This document shows positions 15,586 through 32,430 of a DNA stretch of 64,000 nucleotides, piece by piece; positions within the stretch are counted from its first letter, which is position 1, and every line of letters begins with the position of its first letter. This DNA comes from Gadus chalcogrammus (Eukaryota; Chordata; Actinopteri; Gadiformes; Gadidae). The stretch covers positions 16,768,897 through 16,832,896 of the forward strand of contig NC_079414.1 of assembly GCF_026213295.1 (NCBI RefSeq). The letters run 5' to 3'. The notes under the pieces are model-generated. The model searched no databases. It was not told the DNA's origin and saw nothing but the letters and a program-made list of their open reading frames with translations. A program made the position numbers and the translations under genes.

Positions 15586-16471
15586 CTCACGGCATCCACT
15601 TCACAGAATTGCACTGTACACAGCCGCATATCCCAGATTCACTGCAAAAAAAAAAAATATGCAACATAAAATAACTTGGGTCTCAGCTGAATGCCCTCCG
15701 CTTTGCCACTTAAACAGCTGGGAGCAGCAGCGGTGTGTTAGCTCGTTGTCAGGGGTCATGGCTATGTCACGTAAAGACTCCCTAATGAGACCCAGACAAG
15801 CCAAGCTGCACCAAGCCGTGCCCAGCCGAGCTGAAACCCTGAATGCTAACCGCAGCTCAGAGAAAAAGTAACTGTGTGAGTGGGAGTGGGAGAGAGATAC
15901 TATCACACTGTTCTACTGTTCTGTGCTTGTGGAGCAGAAGACAGGAAGAAAGGAAGAGAGGAAGAGAGGGATAGAGGAAGCGAGAAAGAGAGATAGAGAG
16001 GATGAGACGATGAGAGGAAGAGAGGAAGAGACAAAGACAGGAAGACTCATTTATTTGATTCCTCTATTCCTTCCCAGTAAGAGAGGGAAGAATGAAGAGC
16101 ACAGTTGTACTTCTTCTGGTTTTGCTCCTCTGCCTACTATGTTTATTTTTTTCTCGCCTCCTGTCTTCCCTTGTCAGTAAAAGACAGGAGAGATAAAGGT
16201 ATAGAAAGGAATTGACAGAGGGAGGATGCATTTCTCAGAAAGGGTTGTGATCCCGCTCATCAAAGCCGAAGGGGTGAAAAAAGACAGAAGCGTTTCAGTA
16301 TTCAGCGCTGTGGAGAGGTGAGGAGATAAGGAGCCAGACGTGAACCCAGCGAGAGGCCGATCGCAGTAGGCTCCCTCCTCGGGGTCAAGGGTTGGGCCCT
16401 GAGCGTTGAGATGTCAAGCCTGAATGACGCGCAGTGTCATCTGCATCAATGACAGAGTGACAGCTGCTCGG

Positions 16472-16524
16472 CTTGTTCTCATTCTTACCTTGCTCACCCG
16501 GAGCAAGGTAAGAATGAGAACAAG
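16472..16524. repeat. Perfect 24-bp inverted repeat with 5-nt loop
   Basis: Positions 16472-16495 and 16501-16524 are exact reverse complements (arm begins CTTGTTCTCATTCTTACCTT) around the loop ACCCG. Pairing stops abruptly on both sides. The rest of 15586-18259 is ordinary intron with a purine-rich stretch at 15945-16045 and two short poly-C runs (17827-17834, 18146-18154). Confidence 0.97.
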
Positions 16525-18259
16525 AGAGGGCAAAATAGAGAAAGAGAGGTAGACAGAGAGAGTAGGGAGCGCAATAGTGAGTAAAGAGATACAGATTCGC
16601 TGCCTCTAATAACAAATTACAGAAATTAACTCAAGTGAAATGTAGCAAGTCCCTGATAACACAAGTCACAACAAACGCCTAGTTAAAATGTATCATACAG
16701 CATTTGTTTTGTCTCATATATTAAATGTGAAATGCTTCAGGTGTTTGTTATTACCAACGTTTTCACATGTTTATACGAACCACAGAACATTCACGGACGC
16801 CTTTTATAAATTTATAGTTGGCATTGAATTTCATCAAATTATACTACCAGTCTTTTAAGAGGGAGGAAAATAACAGTACAGATGTAGCATAACAATATAA
16901 CAAACTGAAAAGAGGACTTATTTCTATTGAGCATGAGTTGGAAAAACAACAAACAACTACTTCAAACCAGACATGGATGACTTTAAAAGGTATGGATCTT
17001 AATAATTTTTCTAATGGAGTCTGAACTAGTTGATGTGGCAGTCTATAAGGCCTCAAGGCTAGGTGATTGGGTTTAGGATGTAACATTTCCCATCCCGGAG
17101 TTAGGTTGGCAATGGAAGGCTTAGAACGTGGTTTCATTTTACGAATCACTTCCTTGGTGCTGCTGAAAATAAAAGTGTAATTTCAAGCTGACTTCAATTA
17201 AAAAAATAAATATATGAATATATACTGTATATAAAATGTTTGGCCATCCATTGCAATTCAGACTTCATGCAGATTGTTTGTCAGCTGTAAGTATCAGCCA
17301 TGTAAGGCAACAACCATCTCTGCTTGGAGCAGCTGAACACAGCTTCTTATATTTTCATGCATATGCTTCACCACACTTCATCCGCCCAAATAAACACCTG
17401 CCGGTAATGACAATGTCCCAATGAATGTATGCACATCGCATTCGTTAGTAGTTAGGTCTTAGGTTTGAATAATTAAGCAGCCTTTAAAGTGGCAATCTAA
17501 AATGTTGGTGGTTGCTCAGGAACAATCTGCTCCACCTGAAAGCTTGTTGCTCGGTTAACATATGTTGCATCAACCACGGTTTGAAAGGGTTTGTAACGAT
17601 ATAAATGGCACAAAATTCCAGATTAATCATTCAGTGACATGAATCATTCAATATTTTTTTCAGTTGGTATTTCAGTAAACGGTACTGTACACACCTATTT
17701 TAGATCACTCAAGAGCTACGGTGTTCCAAGAACATTATGCTACTTAAAAAAAGTTAAACATGACGACAAAACAATGCATAAATCTCTCCCCCCCTACCAT
17801 TCTGGCTGGTAGTCATCCCCCGTACCCCCCCCCCAAGTGGATAGACCCCAGCTGCACCACCACCCCAAACCGCAACACCCTTACACACAGTGGAGCCTTC
17901 CCCACCCAGTTCGCTCACAACTCAAGGGCTGGGTGCGTGACTGACAGTGCATGCATGATTACTGAAATTATGCAGTAATTCACCACCCACATCTAAGGAC
18001 CTCCAGATACGCCGGATGAATTTATGGATAATGAGGGTCTGCGCCAGCGTTTCTCACAGCGCTTTCCCTCTCTCTTCAATCCCCTCAGAGAAAAAAAAAG
18101 AAAAAACCTCAAAGACACATCCTCCACAAACAGAATCCAAAATCCCCCCCCCCCGCCTCCCCATTCCTCTCTGTTGCTCGTGCTCGGGGGGGGCGGTTGT
18201 GACAATCCAAAATGCAAACACATGCAAACACACAGCGGGAATAAAAGAAGTTGACTCAC

Positions 18260-18376
18260 AGCTTGGCGGCTCTTGTCCTTCACATCGTAGACGGTTAGTT
18301 TGACCAGCGTCTCTGGGCTGGCCGGCTGCTCCGGAGGGAAGGTGACCCCCGTCAGAAACAGGGGGTCTCGGTTAGC
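18260..18376 (-). CDS. inpp4b: inpp4b coding exon 4 (C2 domain, diagnostic motifs)
   Basis: On the minus strand, TTTCTCTGCCAG| precedes 117 bases (39 codons, phase 0-0), ending CAAGCT|GTGAGT. The peptide includes FLTGVTFP and VYDVKDKS. Both eight-residue strings are those I recall for INPP4B; INPP4A has FLSSIAFF and VYDVKDRS, so the gene is INPP4B rather than INPP4A. Two residues differ in the AN-RD start (human GTRHP). The segment is the middle of the N-terminal C2 domain, which binds acidic phospholipids and helps the phosphatase reach membranes. This is the last exon of the gene I could find; the remaining C2 strands, the PEST-like middle region and the catalytic CX5R domain are not in this window. 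Teleosts may keep more than one inpp4b copy, so which co-orthologue this is cannot be decided here. Confidence 0.95.
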
Positions 18377-18659
18377 CTGGCAGAGAAATGGCACGCATGC
18401 AAAGGAAGAAGGTAAATCATCAGTGAAGCCTCCCTCCTCCAAGCCTCCACCTGCTAACCAGCTTTGTACCCAACTGATGAAAGAGCACAAGAAGGTTGAA
18501 GATAAAGCTCTTCCTGCTGGGGCTGACCGGGGGCTCCGGCAACACTGGGAGCCTATCAAAATAAAAGTCCTGTCCAAAAGAAACAGGCCACGAGCTAGCC
18601 ACCATGACAGGTGGGCTGGCAACAACACATGTAGGATACCTGCAGGACAAAGCATGCAG

Positions 18660-18836
18660 TAGAGCAGGCGGGCTGCACACACAAACACAAACTTGCCAAA
18701 CACACACACACACCCAAACACAAACTTGCCACACACACAAAAACACAAACTTGCCACACACAGACACACACACACAGAAACACAGACACACACACACACA
18801 CACAGACACACACACACACAGAAACACAGACACACA

Positions 18837-18884
<48 letters not shown>
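18660..18884. repeat. CA-rich array with ACTTGCCA units, ending in (CA)n
   Basis: Three spaced copies of CACAAACTTGCCA(A/C)ACAC lead into GAAACACAGACAC units and then a pure (CA)n run at 18837-18884. It sits about 280-500 bp upstream of exon 4 in the sense direction. Confidence 0.9.
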
Positions 18885-18888
<4 letters not shown>

Positions 18889-20780
18889 TACACAGTGTAA
18901 TTACTCCCAGTAGACTATGCTGGCCATGGGGAGGTATTTTATTATCATACCCAGCACACTCCCAGTGTGTCTCTTTCATCTATTGGCATTTTGCAATATG
19001 CAATCTTAACCTCACAAGCTGTTGTGTATGGACAACAACCTCCCATTCTTCTAGGCCAGTAATGAATTAATATGAATATTAATGAAGGTAACAGATTATT
19101 TTATTGTGGTACTAATGTGATACCAGACAGTGTGAAGAGAATTAGAATAAGAGTTTTTTTTTTTTACTTTTACTGTCATAGCATAAACAACATCAAGGTC
19201 CACTTTAGAAATAAGGATCAACACTTTCAATTGCAAACCTTCAGGATGCTTTATAATTGGTTGCCCAATAAACTGAATACCATCGCATCAAATCAAACCT
19301 TTCAAACCTAAGGTTGGTATAAGTCTACGAGTGGAAACCGTTTTTTTTTCCAGAACATAAAACATATCGATCCTCTAAAACTGTAGGCTGAATTTCTTCT
19401 ATATTTTTGTGTCTCGCTGCAGTCGGAGGACCGTTCCAGAATCCTAAAGAGACTATGCTCATGCCTCACCCGTCCGAGGTGGCAGTTTGGATCAGCAATC
19501 TGGGAGCCATGGTGAGGGCTGGAATTGATCTCAAATGTGACTTAAAGGAGAGTTAAAGTACAGAAGCAGTCCCTTCGGCGCAGTAACGCCACCGTGCCTC
19601 TCTTAATAACCACAACAACCATTTACCACTGTTTTCTTCAAGGGATTGGGCTGGGTTTTCTGGCTCCACACCAAACATAGCGTTCCAAGACCGGAGGCCG
19701 GAAAAGATAAATGCCGCTGTTAAAGTTTATCAGACCGTAACTCCATTACTCACAAACGGTCGCCAAACACAGGTTTTTTGCAGAGATTTATTGCATATTT
19801 GTACGTACTTGAAACAGGACTGGCTCTTGTTGTTGTTGTTGTTGTTGTAGGCAGCTGTGTTTTTTTTCCAAAGCTATTTGCGATGAAGCAATTTTTCTCA
19901 GTTATTTTGAGACACTTGTGTTCAGAAATGTTGTTTTAGTCAAAGGGGTTGGTTCCTCTTGAACTCTTGGTAATTTGCTAAACCTCAGGATCGATTTTGA
20001 TGATGGGCTAATTTTAGAGTAATTTTAGAAAAGACACACCTATTGGGTGTGATGAGGCATTTCAGCCCATTTAAAAATCTGCCCTGAGCTGTGAATTTTT
20101 TTTTGGGAGTACCTGAAACCTAGACGTAGGATGGATTGATAAGCCTACCAGTTTCCATAGTCCACTGGGATTGTTTGTAGACTGATGGGTGGCAGTAGCT
20201 CAGGAGGTAGAGTGGCTCCAGACGAGCTGGCTGTCGCCTTGCATGGCTGACACCGCCGTAGGTGTGTGAATGTGTACCTGAATGTGTGCATGAATGTGTG
20301 AATGTAAAGCGCAATATTGTAACGCACTAGCTCTATATAAATGCAGTCCATTTATGAACTATCCAGCATACCTCAATGAGGATCAATTGTGATGTCACCA
20401 AGTCGCCGGCCAGGGCAGATGTTAAAACGGCTTGCTGTGGCTAATCACATACCAACCGGTTGGTAAAATAGTGGCCCTTCAAAGCAAATATGGGGTACAT
20501 TTGCACTTGACTGTTGACTGTGGAAAAGCAATTAGCTGATTCCACATGACATTTAGATTTGAGTGCTCACACTGTCATCCCTGGTAGGAAATTATTCAAT
20601 CGTTCAGCGGGGAACCAGACTGAACAGAATCAAAGAGGTGTGTGTTTACAGCCAGAGCTTCCTCTTCCTGATCGCTGCTCTCTGGGGCAGCCCTGGAATC
20701 CGGCCTGGGGGGACGGACAGAGGACACGCCAAGGCCCAGTCCAGATAGCACTCAGATAACACGTAGACAAACACACCCTG
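18885..20780. other. Intron 3, unannotated apart from the SINE
   Basis: AT-rich unique DNA with homopolymer T runs, a short (TTG)n run at 19829-19847 and the SINE at 20187-20354. No exon or other element seen. Confidence 0.5.
20187..20354 (+). mobile_element. tRNA-derived SINE, internally deleted
   Basis: It begins GGGTGGCAGTAGCTCAGGAG GTAGAG, an A-box-like tRNA head. It ends with CTATATAAATGCAGTCCATTT, the conserved tail of a common teleost SINE. The B box and the anticodon-side region are missing and replaced by a GAATGTGTxx repeat, so it is a deleted copy that Pol III is unlikely to transcribe. Confidence 0.75.
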
Positions 20781-21172
<392 letters not shown>

Positions 21173-21557
21173 ACATGCATTAAAAATACATACAGAGACC
21201 CTTCTCCACCCACCACAAATAACCGTTTTTTTTATTTTTTATCCCTGGTATTAAGATAAAGCTTCCTAAAAGTGCTGAGCAGGGGGGCAAATGCAATCCA
21301 ACGCACATAAGCTTGTGTCAGCTGGTTACCGCCTCCCTAAGCATGATGGTTCTACTGGTTCTGGTCACCCAGCGGTGTCGCCCAGCCGGCCAGCCTTGGA
21401 GCTACCTGGGCAAGGAACTCATTGGCTACAGCCCCTCGGAAAAAAGCCCATTGGTTCTAGGCACAATGAGATCAGTGTGCTGCCTGGACGGAGCCTGGCT
21501 CTCCCTGAATACATGACTGTATATCTGGACCGTGCATGGCCATAGATAGAATGGGAA

Positions 21558-21680
<123 letters not shown>

Positions 21681-22094
21681 TGTCAGTCATACCTGCAAAC
21701 TAGTCACTTTTTTTAACTCAAAAAAGGACATTAACGTGAATCGTGTAGATCCGAAGAGTTTTGGGGGGGGGGGGGGGGCTTACTGACCGACTGACTGTCT
21801 AGTTTGTCCCTTTTTTCCAAAAACACACACAGACACACATACACACAAACATACGTGCGTGCAAATAATGCAGTGGTACAGAAACAAACACATGCAAAAA
21901 CATATAAATAAAGATTTAGACACAGGCATTCACATGCAGAAAAAAGTACACATAGGTGTGCCAACACCTCAAGTTCACACACACACACAAGATAATAAAC
22001 ATACATAAAAGTGCATGATATCAAAACAACATTAAAACAGACACATAAAACATAAAAGTTAAAAAGTACATCAGGTAGACACACACAGACACAC

Positions 22095-22199
<105 letters not shown>

Positions 22200-22235
22200 C
22201 TCCTGTATAGTGGCATGCAGGGCACATCTCAGGTA

Positions 22236-22720
<485 letters not shown>

Positions 22721-22906
22721 TGTGTGTGTCTGCGTGAGTTAGTAGCTATTTATTTGTGGCAAATGGATGTGTGTGTGTGTGTGTGTGTTTTTGTGTGTTA
22801 TAAATACTGCATGTTAACTGTATATTGGGCGGGATCAGAGGGAATCTCTGTTTGTAGTTGAGATCGTTTTTTTTATAAGTAATTCCCTTGACCGCTCAGG
22901 CTGTGT

Positions 22907-23006
<100 letters not shown>

Positions 23007-23422
23007 TGTCAGTCATACCTGCAAACTAGTCACTTTTTTTAACTCAAAAAAGGACATTAACGTGAATCGTGTAGATCCGAAGAGTTTTGGGGGGGGGGGG
23101 GGGGGCTTACTGACCGACTGACTGTCTAGTTTGTCCCTTTTTTTCCAAAAACACACACAGACACACATACACACAAACATACGTGCGTGCAAATAATGCA
23201 GTGGTACAGAAACAAACACATGCAAAAACATATAAATAAAGATTTAGACACAGGCATTCACATGCAGAAAAAAGTACACATAGGTGTGCCAACACCTCAA
23301 GTTCACACACACACACAAGATAATAAACATACATAAAAGTGCATGATATCAAAACAACATTAAAACAGACACATAAAACATAAAAGTTAAAAAGTACATC
23401 AGGTAGACACACACAGACACAC

Positions 23423-23539
<117 letters not shown>

Positions 23540-23575
23540 CTCCTGTATAGTGGCATGCAGGGCACATCTCAGGTA

Positions 23576-24076
<501 letters not shown>

Positions 24077-24262
24077 TGTGTGTGTCTGCGTGAGTTAGTA
24101 GCTATTTATTTGTGGCAAATGGATGTGTGTGTGTGTGTGTGTGTTTTTGTGTGTTATAAATACTGCATGTTAACTGTATATTGGGCGGGATCAGAGGGAA
24201 TCTCTGTTTGTAGTTGAGATCGTTTTTTTTATAAGTAATTCCCTTGACCGCTCAGGCTGTGT

Positions 24263-24390
<128 letters not shown>

Positions 24391-26231
24391 AGACCGTTTG
24401 GGACTGTGTCATGGAACGCTCCGCTTCAACTCACATGACATCAAAGGCCGTTTTATCCCCTGGATTTGACTGATATGAGAATCTCCTTGGGAATACTGGC
24501 TCTGTTGGCACCACAAGTCATGTTCATTTAACAGGATTTTTGTCTGGCTGGCATATTAGTGTGCCGCTTGAGGTCATATGACTTTCAGTGCTGCATGTCT
24601 TGAATTCAATGCTAATCAACAGCAGATATCCAATAACTTGCGCTCTATGCTCTTTTGTATTTCGAAGATGTCCAAGTATGGGACAGTTCAAGGTGCTGGT
24701 GCTCATGGTTAGACAGCGGACATTGGGATTCAAACCCAGAACCAAAACTCAACCACCCCCGCCCCTCCCCCTCCCCGGATATTGCAAATTCAAATTGCAA
24801 ATCCCACACTGAGAATGTTGGATAGCAGATTATAATGTCATTCGATGACACTCTAAATGGAAGGCTCCTTCCAATACCATGATTATATTCATACTCCTAA
24901 TGGGTGGTCCCACAAAGAAGACACTCTTACACTGGTAAGCAGTGTGTGTGTTCTTTCATTTTTTTCATCTTGCGTCTTGTGCCTCCCCAGCACTATACGA
25001 CCTCAGTGGTTTAAGGAGGACTTGGAGCTACTTTGAAAGGTTATTTAGACTTGAGTTTGCATTGATTCTGGGGCTTTGCCTCCATTATCAACAATACGTC
25101 CTCCCTCTAAAAGAGGGAGATTCTTGGCCCAGGCACTGACCTTCATACAAACGAGAGAGGCCTCTTGAGAATGTGACCAATAGGATGGACACAGATGGAC
25201 CTCATCTTAAGGACCACACGTCTCCCCGTGCGGATTCACACGTACACACGTGCACACATTCTCACTCTCTCACACACACACGCATGTGCTTGCCGACACA
25301 AGGCATGCACCCACTCTCACAAGAACAAAAACGGGACGGATCTGAGGTTGGCAACAGCTGTGTCCTTAGGACAACTGCTAAGAGACGAAAAACAAATAAA
25401 AGTCTGAGGGGGCAATCTAAGGTTTTATGGGATGTATGAGTCGAGTGAGTCACAATATGAACGACTGCCAGCAACAGTTTATTGCAATGTAGCAGAATTA
25501 AAAACAAAATAACAGATTTTTGTTAAACATCCCAGTAAATCCTTAGAAGCCATCCCACTGAATCCATGAAAAGAGCTATGCTGCTGTTGACGTGTGAGAG
25601 CCGCTCAGACTCGCTGAAACACAGCCATGTTCCCATTTCAATATCATTTCAAAGCCTGTCAAACTTCCAAACCTTACAATGAGTGGCCATGGCTAAGTCC
25701 TTCTTTTTTGACATGACACGACAAGGCAACGCAACCCCGCTACATGTGCCGCAACATAGCCCAGCACGCTGAACTATGACAGAAGAAACTTTCCATTTGC
25801 AATGCAGTATTTATGGGGTTGGTACCTACCCTGTTCTTCTGCAGCCGAAAGCAGTCCATGGTCCTATTTCAAAATCCTGCACACTGGGGCCATGAAATCA
25901 TCCCTGCACAAGCAGTGCGTGTGTGTTTGTGTGTGTATGTGTGCGCTTAGCTGAGCAAGCATATATTACACCACCACATCCTGTACGCGCAAAACACGGA
26001 CACACTTAGACACACACACAGAAAGTAATCCTTTGACTAGTCTGTAGGAGTAGAGCGTAGTGGAGCAGGCGTCCTGAATACGTTCTGCTAGTTCAGCGCG
26101 ATTAGCTTAGCAAGGAAGTGAACTGATCTCTGTGGTTCCTCCTCATGGAGCCTTTGCCCTCATGGAACAGAAAGGAAAAACTTTGAGCAGACGGTGGGAA
26201 GAGACTGGGTTTGTGTTGGCTTGTGTTTTGG

Positions 26232-26365
<134 letters not shown>

Positions 26366-26623
26366 TGGCTGTGTGCCTGCACTCCGTATGCATTGAAGCA
26401 AAGTGTGGTTCCATGCTGGAACTTAGGGCAGCTGTTGCCACGCCGTTCACCCTAGCTGCCCCCCCTCCCCAAACACACATGTGTGCAGTTGTTGCCATGG
26501 AAACAGCTATCTCTCTCCTTCTCTCCTTCTGTCAGCCTAAGAGATCAGTAGTCAGTTTAAGAGATCAGAGGGCACAAATGTCTCCCTAAGATTCCCCTAT
26601 TGGGCACGTACTCACATGTGCAC

Positions 26624-26751
<128 letters not shown>

Positions 26752-27119
26752 CCTCAGAGTCAGAAAGCCTCAAATGTCACAGGGAAAGAAGGTAACCATG
26801 GAGGAGGTTAGTGTGTGTTTAGTGTTCCAGATAGCTGGCTCACTTGCAATAAAGACACGGTAGGAGAAGAACTAGACGGAGAGGACGGGCTGAAACACAG
26901 CACACACCCAAAAACAATACGGTTCACAGTAAGAGGGATAGAATGTACAGAGTACAAATGCACACCTATGCAAGGAATTGTGTTTGTGTGCATGTTTACC
27001 ATTTCCTGTGTCTGTATGTGTATTTATCTTTGCATCTTGTATTTACTGTGCATTTTAGTGTGTCTGCGACTGTCGGCATGTATGTGCATGTGTGTGTGTA
27101 TGCATGTGTGTCCTTAGAT

Positions 27120-27123
<4 letters not shown>

Positions 27124-27218
<95 letters not shown>

Positions 27219-27245
27219 AATGTGTGTGTGTGTGTGTGTGTGTGT
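27124..27245. repeat. (GT)n run next to exon 3 donor
   Basis: GT run (27124-27214), a GGTGAAT interruption, then GT again to 27245. It reads (CA)n in the transcript, beginning about 33 nt after the donor of exon 3. Confidence 0.97.
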
Positions 27246-27277
27246 ATGTTTGTGTGCATATGCATGTGTCCCCTTAC

Positions 27278-27396
27278 CTCCACGGTCTCTGTGGAGGTCT
27301 GGCTGACAAGGGACTGCTCGCGGGGGTCCACCACCGCCACGTGGACCACCGCGCTGGGCTTCCTGTTGCTGCCAGATATCACCAGGTCACGACAAG
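27278..27396 (-). CDS. inpp4b: inpp4b coding exon 3 (C2 domain)
   Basis: On the minus strand a strong pyrimidine tract and TAG acceptor precede 119 bases, which end at GTGGAG|GTAAGG. With the G carried over from the previous exon they encode 40 residues: ACRDLVISGSNRKPSAVVHV, then AVVDPREQSLVSQTSTETVE. This matches the INPP4B C2 segment that contains CKDL, a run of hydrophobic residues (VQVSII in human, VHVAVV here) and STEVVE (STETVE here). The length is not a multiple of three, so skipping would shift the frame. In the sense direction a (CA)n tract begins about 33 nt after the donor (27245 down to 27124), unusually close for a polymorphic repeat. GC content and codon use are clearly higher than in the flanking AT-rich intron. 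Confidence 0.9.
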
Positions 27397-27767
27397 CTAG
27401 GGAGGGGGAGAAGGGAGCCAGTCAAACGCATGTACAGCAGAGGGTACAACCAGAGAAGGATGGAGGGAGATGGAGGAGGGGATCTTCCTTGTAGCACCAC
27501 TGGCCTAAAGCAGTCTAAAATGACCATTGAGGGCTTAAATCATGTCTACGGATATATGCTAAAGAAGTTAACAAAGAACTATAATGAAATCCTCTAGCCT
27601 ATGTTTGTATACATGATTTAACCGTAGACTGCTTTAAGCCTGCACTTGTATGATGTCATCTACTTGTATGTTTCCTGCCTCACATGTCTTGAATGCACTG
27701 TACTTGAACCTGGCAAATTAAATTCCTTAAGGGGAAATTAAGTTATTTGAATCGAATTGAGAAGCAG

Positions 27768-27890
27768 GGCGGGGCTGGGAAAAGTTGCTCAAGGACACCT
27801 ACAGGTAAGGTTCAGAGGCAGGGGATTGAGCCAATTGCCCCTGTGGCTGGGAGTCGACCACCTTAGCAACTAAACTGTTCTGCACCCAGT
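27768..27890 (-). mobile_element. tRNA-type SINE fragment
   Basis: On the minus strand it reads GGTCGACTCCCAGCCACAGG ... TGTAGGTGTCCTTGAGCAAC, matching a fish SINE that combines a tRNA-like head (GTTCGACTCCCAGCC) with a TGAGCAAGG tail. It lies in inpp4b intron 2, in the gene's own orientation. Confidence 0.6.
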
Positions 27891-30439
<2,549 letters not shown>

Positions 30440-31249
30440 CTGTGCCTGTTATCTCTCTCTTATGGCTATGAATGTATATTTTTCCCTTTAAGATCGTTAC
30501 GTTAGTTATTTGGGTTTTCAAAGGGACCTACGAGGTGTGTAATGGTTGCACAAAGGCTGCAGCTGAGGTGTGAATACAGAGACAGGACACATCTTAGCAA
30601 TGCCAACACCACATTGATTCAGCTTTTTTTCCACACAAAATGTATGCAGAAGTACAGGCTACACACAATTCCCCAGTGCCTTTGTTGTTTCTTGCTTTCC
30701 ATCTATTTAATCATTTATTTGTTCAACTCTCTTTCTGTAATCTCATCTCCATGTCTGTCGTCTTTTATATATACAGATAAAGGTATACATTTTAGCAACC
30801 TATATATATATAAAGACAACCACAAGCCTCTTCCTGCATACAAACTCAGACACACACACACACACGTGCGTGCTATGACTCAGTGTGAAGAGGAGTGACA
30901 AAGTGAATGAAACCTCCCTGAGGAAGTATCGTTGGACAGGGCCCGATCGGATTTATCACCCTAAGAAAGGGGAACCATCCATGCAGTGATTGAACCAGAA
31001 CAGGCCATGCATTTCGTCCACACTACCGTGCTGTACCTTTGGGTTGGTTCTCAGGGTGGACGGGGGAGGGGGGCATGGGAGTGTAGGTGACCACGCTGAG
31101 GTCAGAGCTATTACGGCACGTTGGGTGGTGGCTGACAGACGCCATGACATGAGGGACGGGCCGATAGAGTCCCCTAGAGAAACACTCTGACTTTAGAGCG
31201 AGACATGGTGGACTGGGGTTGTAATTGAAAAGAGAGCAATAGAGCCAGA

Positions 31250-31252
31250 GAG

Positions 31253-31315
<63 letters not shown>

Positions 31316-31369
31316 GAGCAAGAGAGGAGAGAGAGAGAGCGAGAGCGAGCAAAAGACAGAGAGAGAGCA

Positions 31370-31402
<33 letters not shown>

Positions 31403-31482
31403 GAGAAAGTGAGAGAGAGAGCAAGAGAGCGAGAGAGAGAGAGAGAGTAAGAGACAGAGAGAGATGGAGAGAGTGAGAGAGT

Positions 31483-31552
<70 letters not shown>

Positions 31553-31565
31553 GAAAGAGAGAGAG
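31250..31565. repeat. (GA)n-rich purine tract, 315 bp
   Basis: GA dinucleotides with GAGC, GAAA and GAGT interruptions. In the transcript it is a long (CU)-rich pyrimidine tract in intron 2. Confidence 0.97.
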
Positions 31566-31679
31566 GGGAGAATGCTAGATGAATGAGTCTGATTTAAGAT
31601 TATGGCGGTAAATATCTGGGGACTAAAAGAGCATGAAATCGACATTTAGAAAAGTGACACACCAAAGAATAATTTGCCA

Positions 31680-32430
31680 AATCTGTATATTTAGAGTTTT
31701 TGGGGCGTTCATTTAGTGCTGAATTGTATGCCTTAGCTTAGGCACAAATTAATTCCTCAATAGGGTGACTTGGCATTTCAGGCAAATAACTTTTTACGCC
31801 AAGTATGATCCCTGGGAACGATTCAACACCGCCTGTAATAATGTTTGCTGATCCTCGGTGGCGTCAATTACTACGGCTATTTATTTTGTGTGATTGGAAT
31901 ATATTCGGCTCTTTCAAGATGCATTTACTGGAAAATTGTTTTAATGCAACAGGCTGTGACAACTTCCCAATTAATCAGAAAAACTGTTTAATTGAAGGGA
32001 GTCCCGGGGAGCTGCCACAGGGCGGAAATATCCGCTTGTCACCGCAATATGTGGGTTCATTGTAGGTAATTATTCCAACCCCTCAATTAATTTGACACTA
32101 TTATTTGCCCATGCCACAATTTTGAAACACCTGTTTGCTACTTCGGCTAATTATGCTGCATTCTTCTCTCATTCCTTCCTGTCCCCCGCGTGTTCAATTT
32201 TTACTGAGACGATGCAGAAAAGCTGAAACAATACACTCCATGATAATGATGTTCGACCCTTGCTATTTAATAATAGTGCTCCTAGCGATACGCAATAAAG
32301 ATAATGTTTTCATATTTAATTTGGTCAAGCTTGAAAACATCGCAATATCCTTGGCAACTGTAACCACGGTTACGCTGATCATGGCTTTCAGTAGGCTATA
32401 TTTGTCTACTCTATCTAATAATTTAATTTA
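31680..32430. other. Candidate conserved noncoding block in intron 2
   Basis: Non-repetitive, moderately AT-rich sequence dense in TTAATTA, CAATTAA and ATTTGCC-type motifs, with no repeat or exon signature. It stands out from the microsatellite-rich surroundings. It is offered as a candidate regulatory block only; no conservation can be tested here. The rest, 32431-33583, shows nothing recognisable. Confidence 0.25.

Noticed and set aside
16844..17149. 101-codon minus frame (MIRKMKPRSKPSIANLTPGW) as a gene or transposase
   Set aside because: Composition is protein-like but I could not match it to any family; it could be a LINE remnant, not enough to annotate.
17993..18979. 328-codon minus-strand frame as a single gene
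   Set aside because: Only 18376-18260 matches INPP4B and is bounded by splice sites. The rest is (CA)n-derived Cys-Val sequence and intron read-through.
26996..27382. 128-codon minus frame covering exon 3
   Set aside because: The real coding part stops at the donor at 27278; the remainder is intron and (CA)n.
31023..31645. Ser-Leu-rich minus frames (133 and 150 codons)
   Set aside because: Translations of the (GA)n/(TC)n tract; the same is true at 11.1, 33.7 and 48.4 kb.
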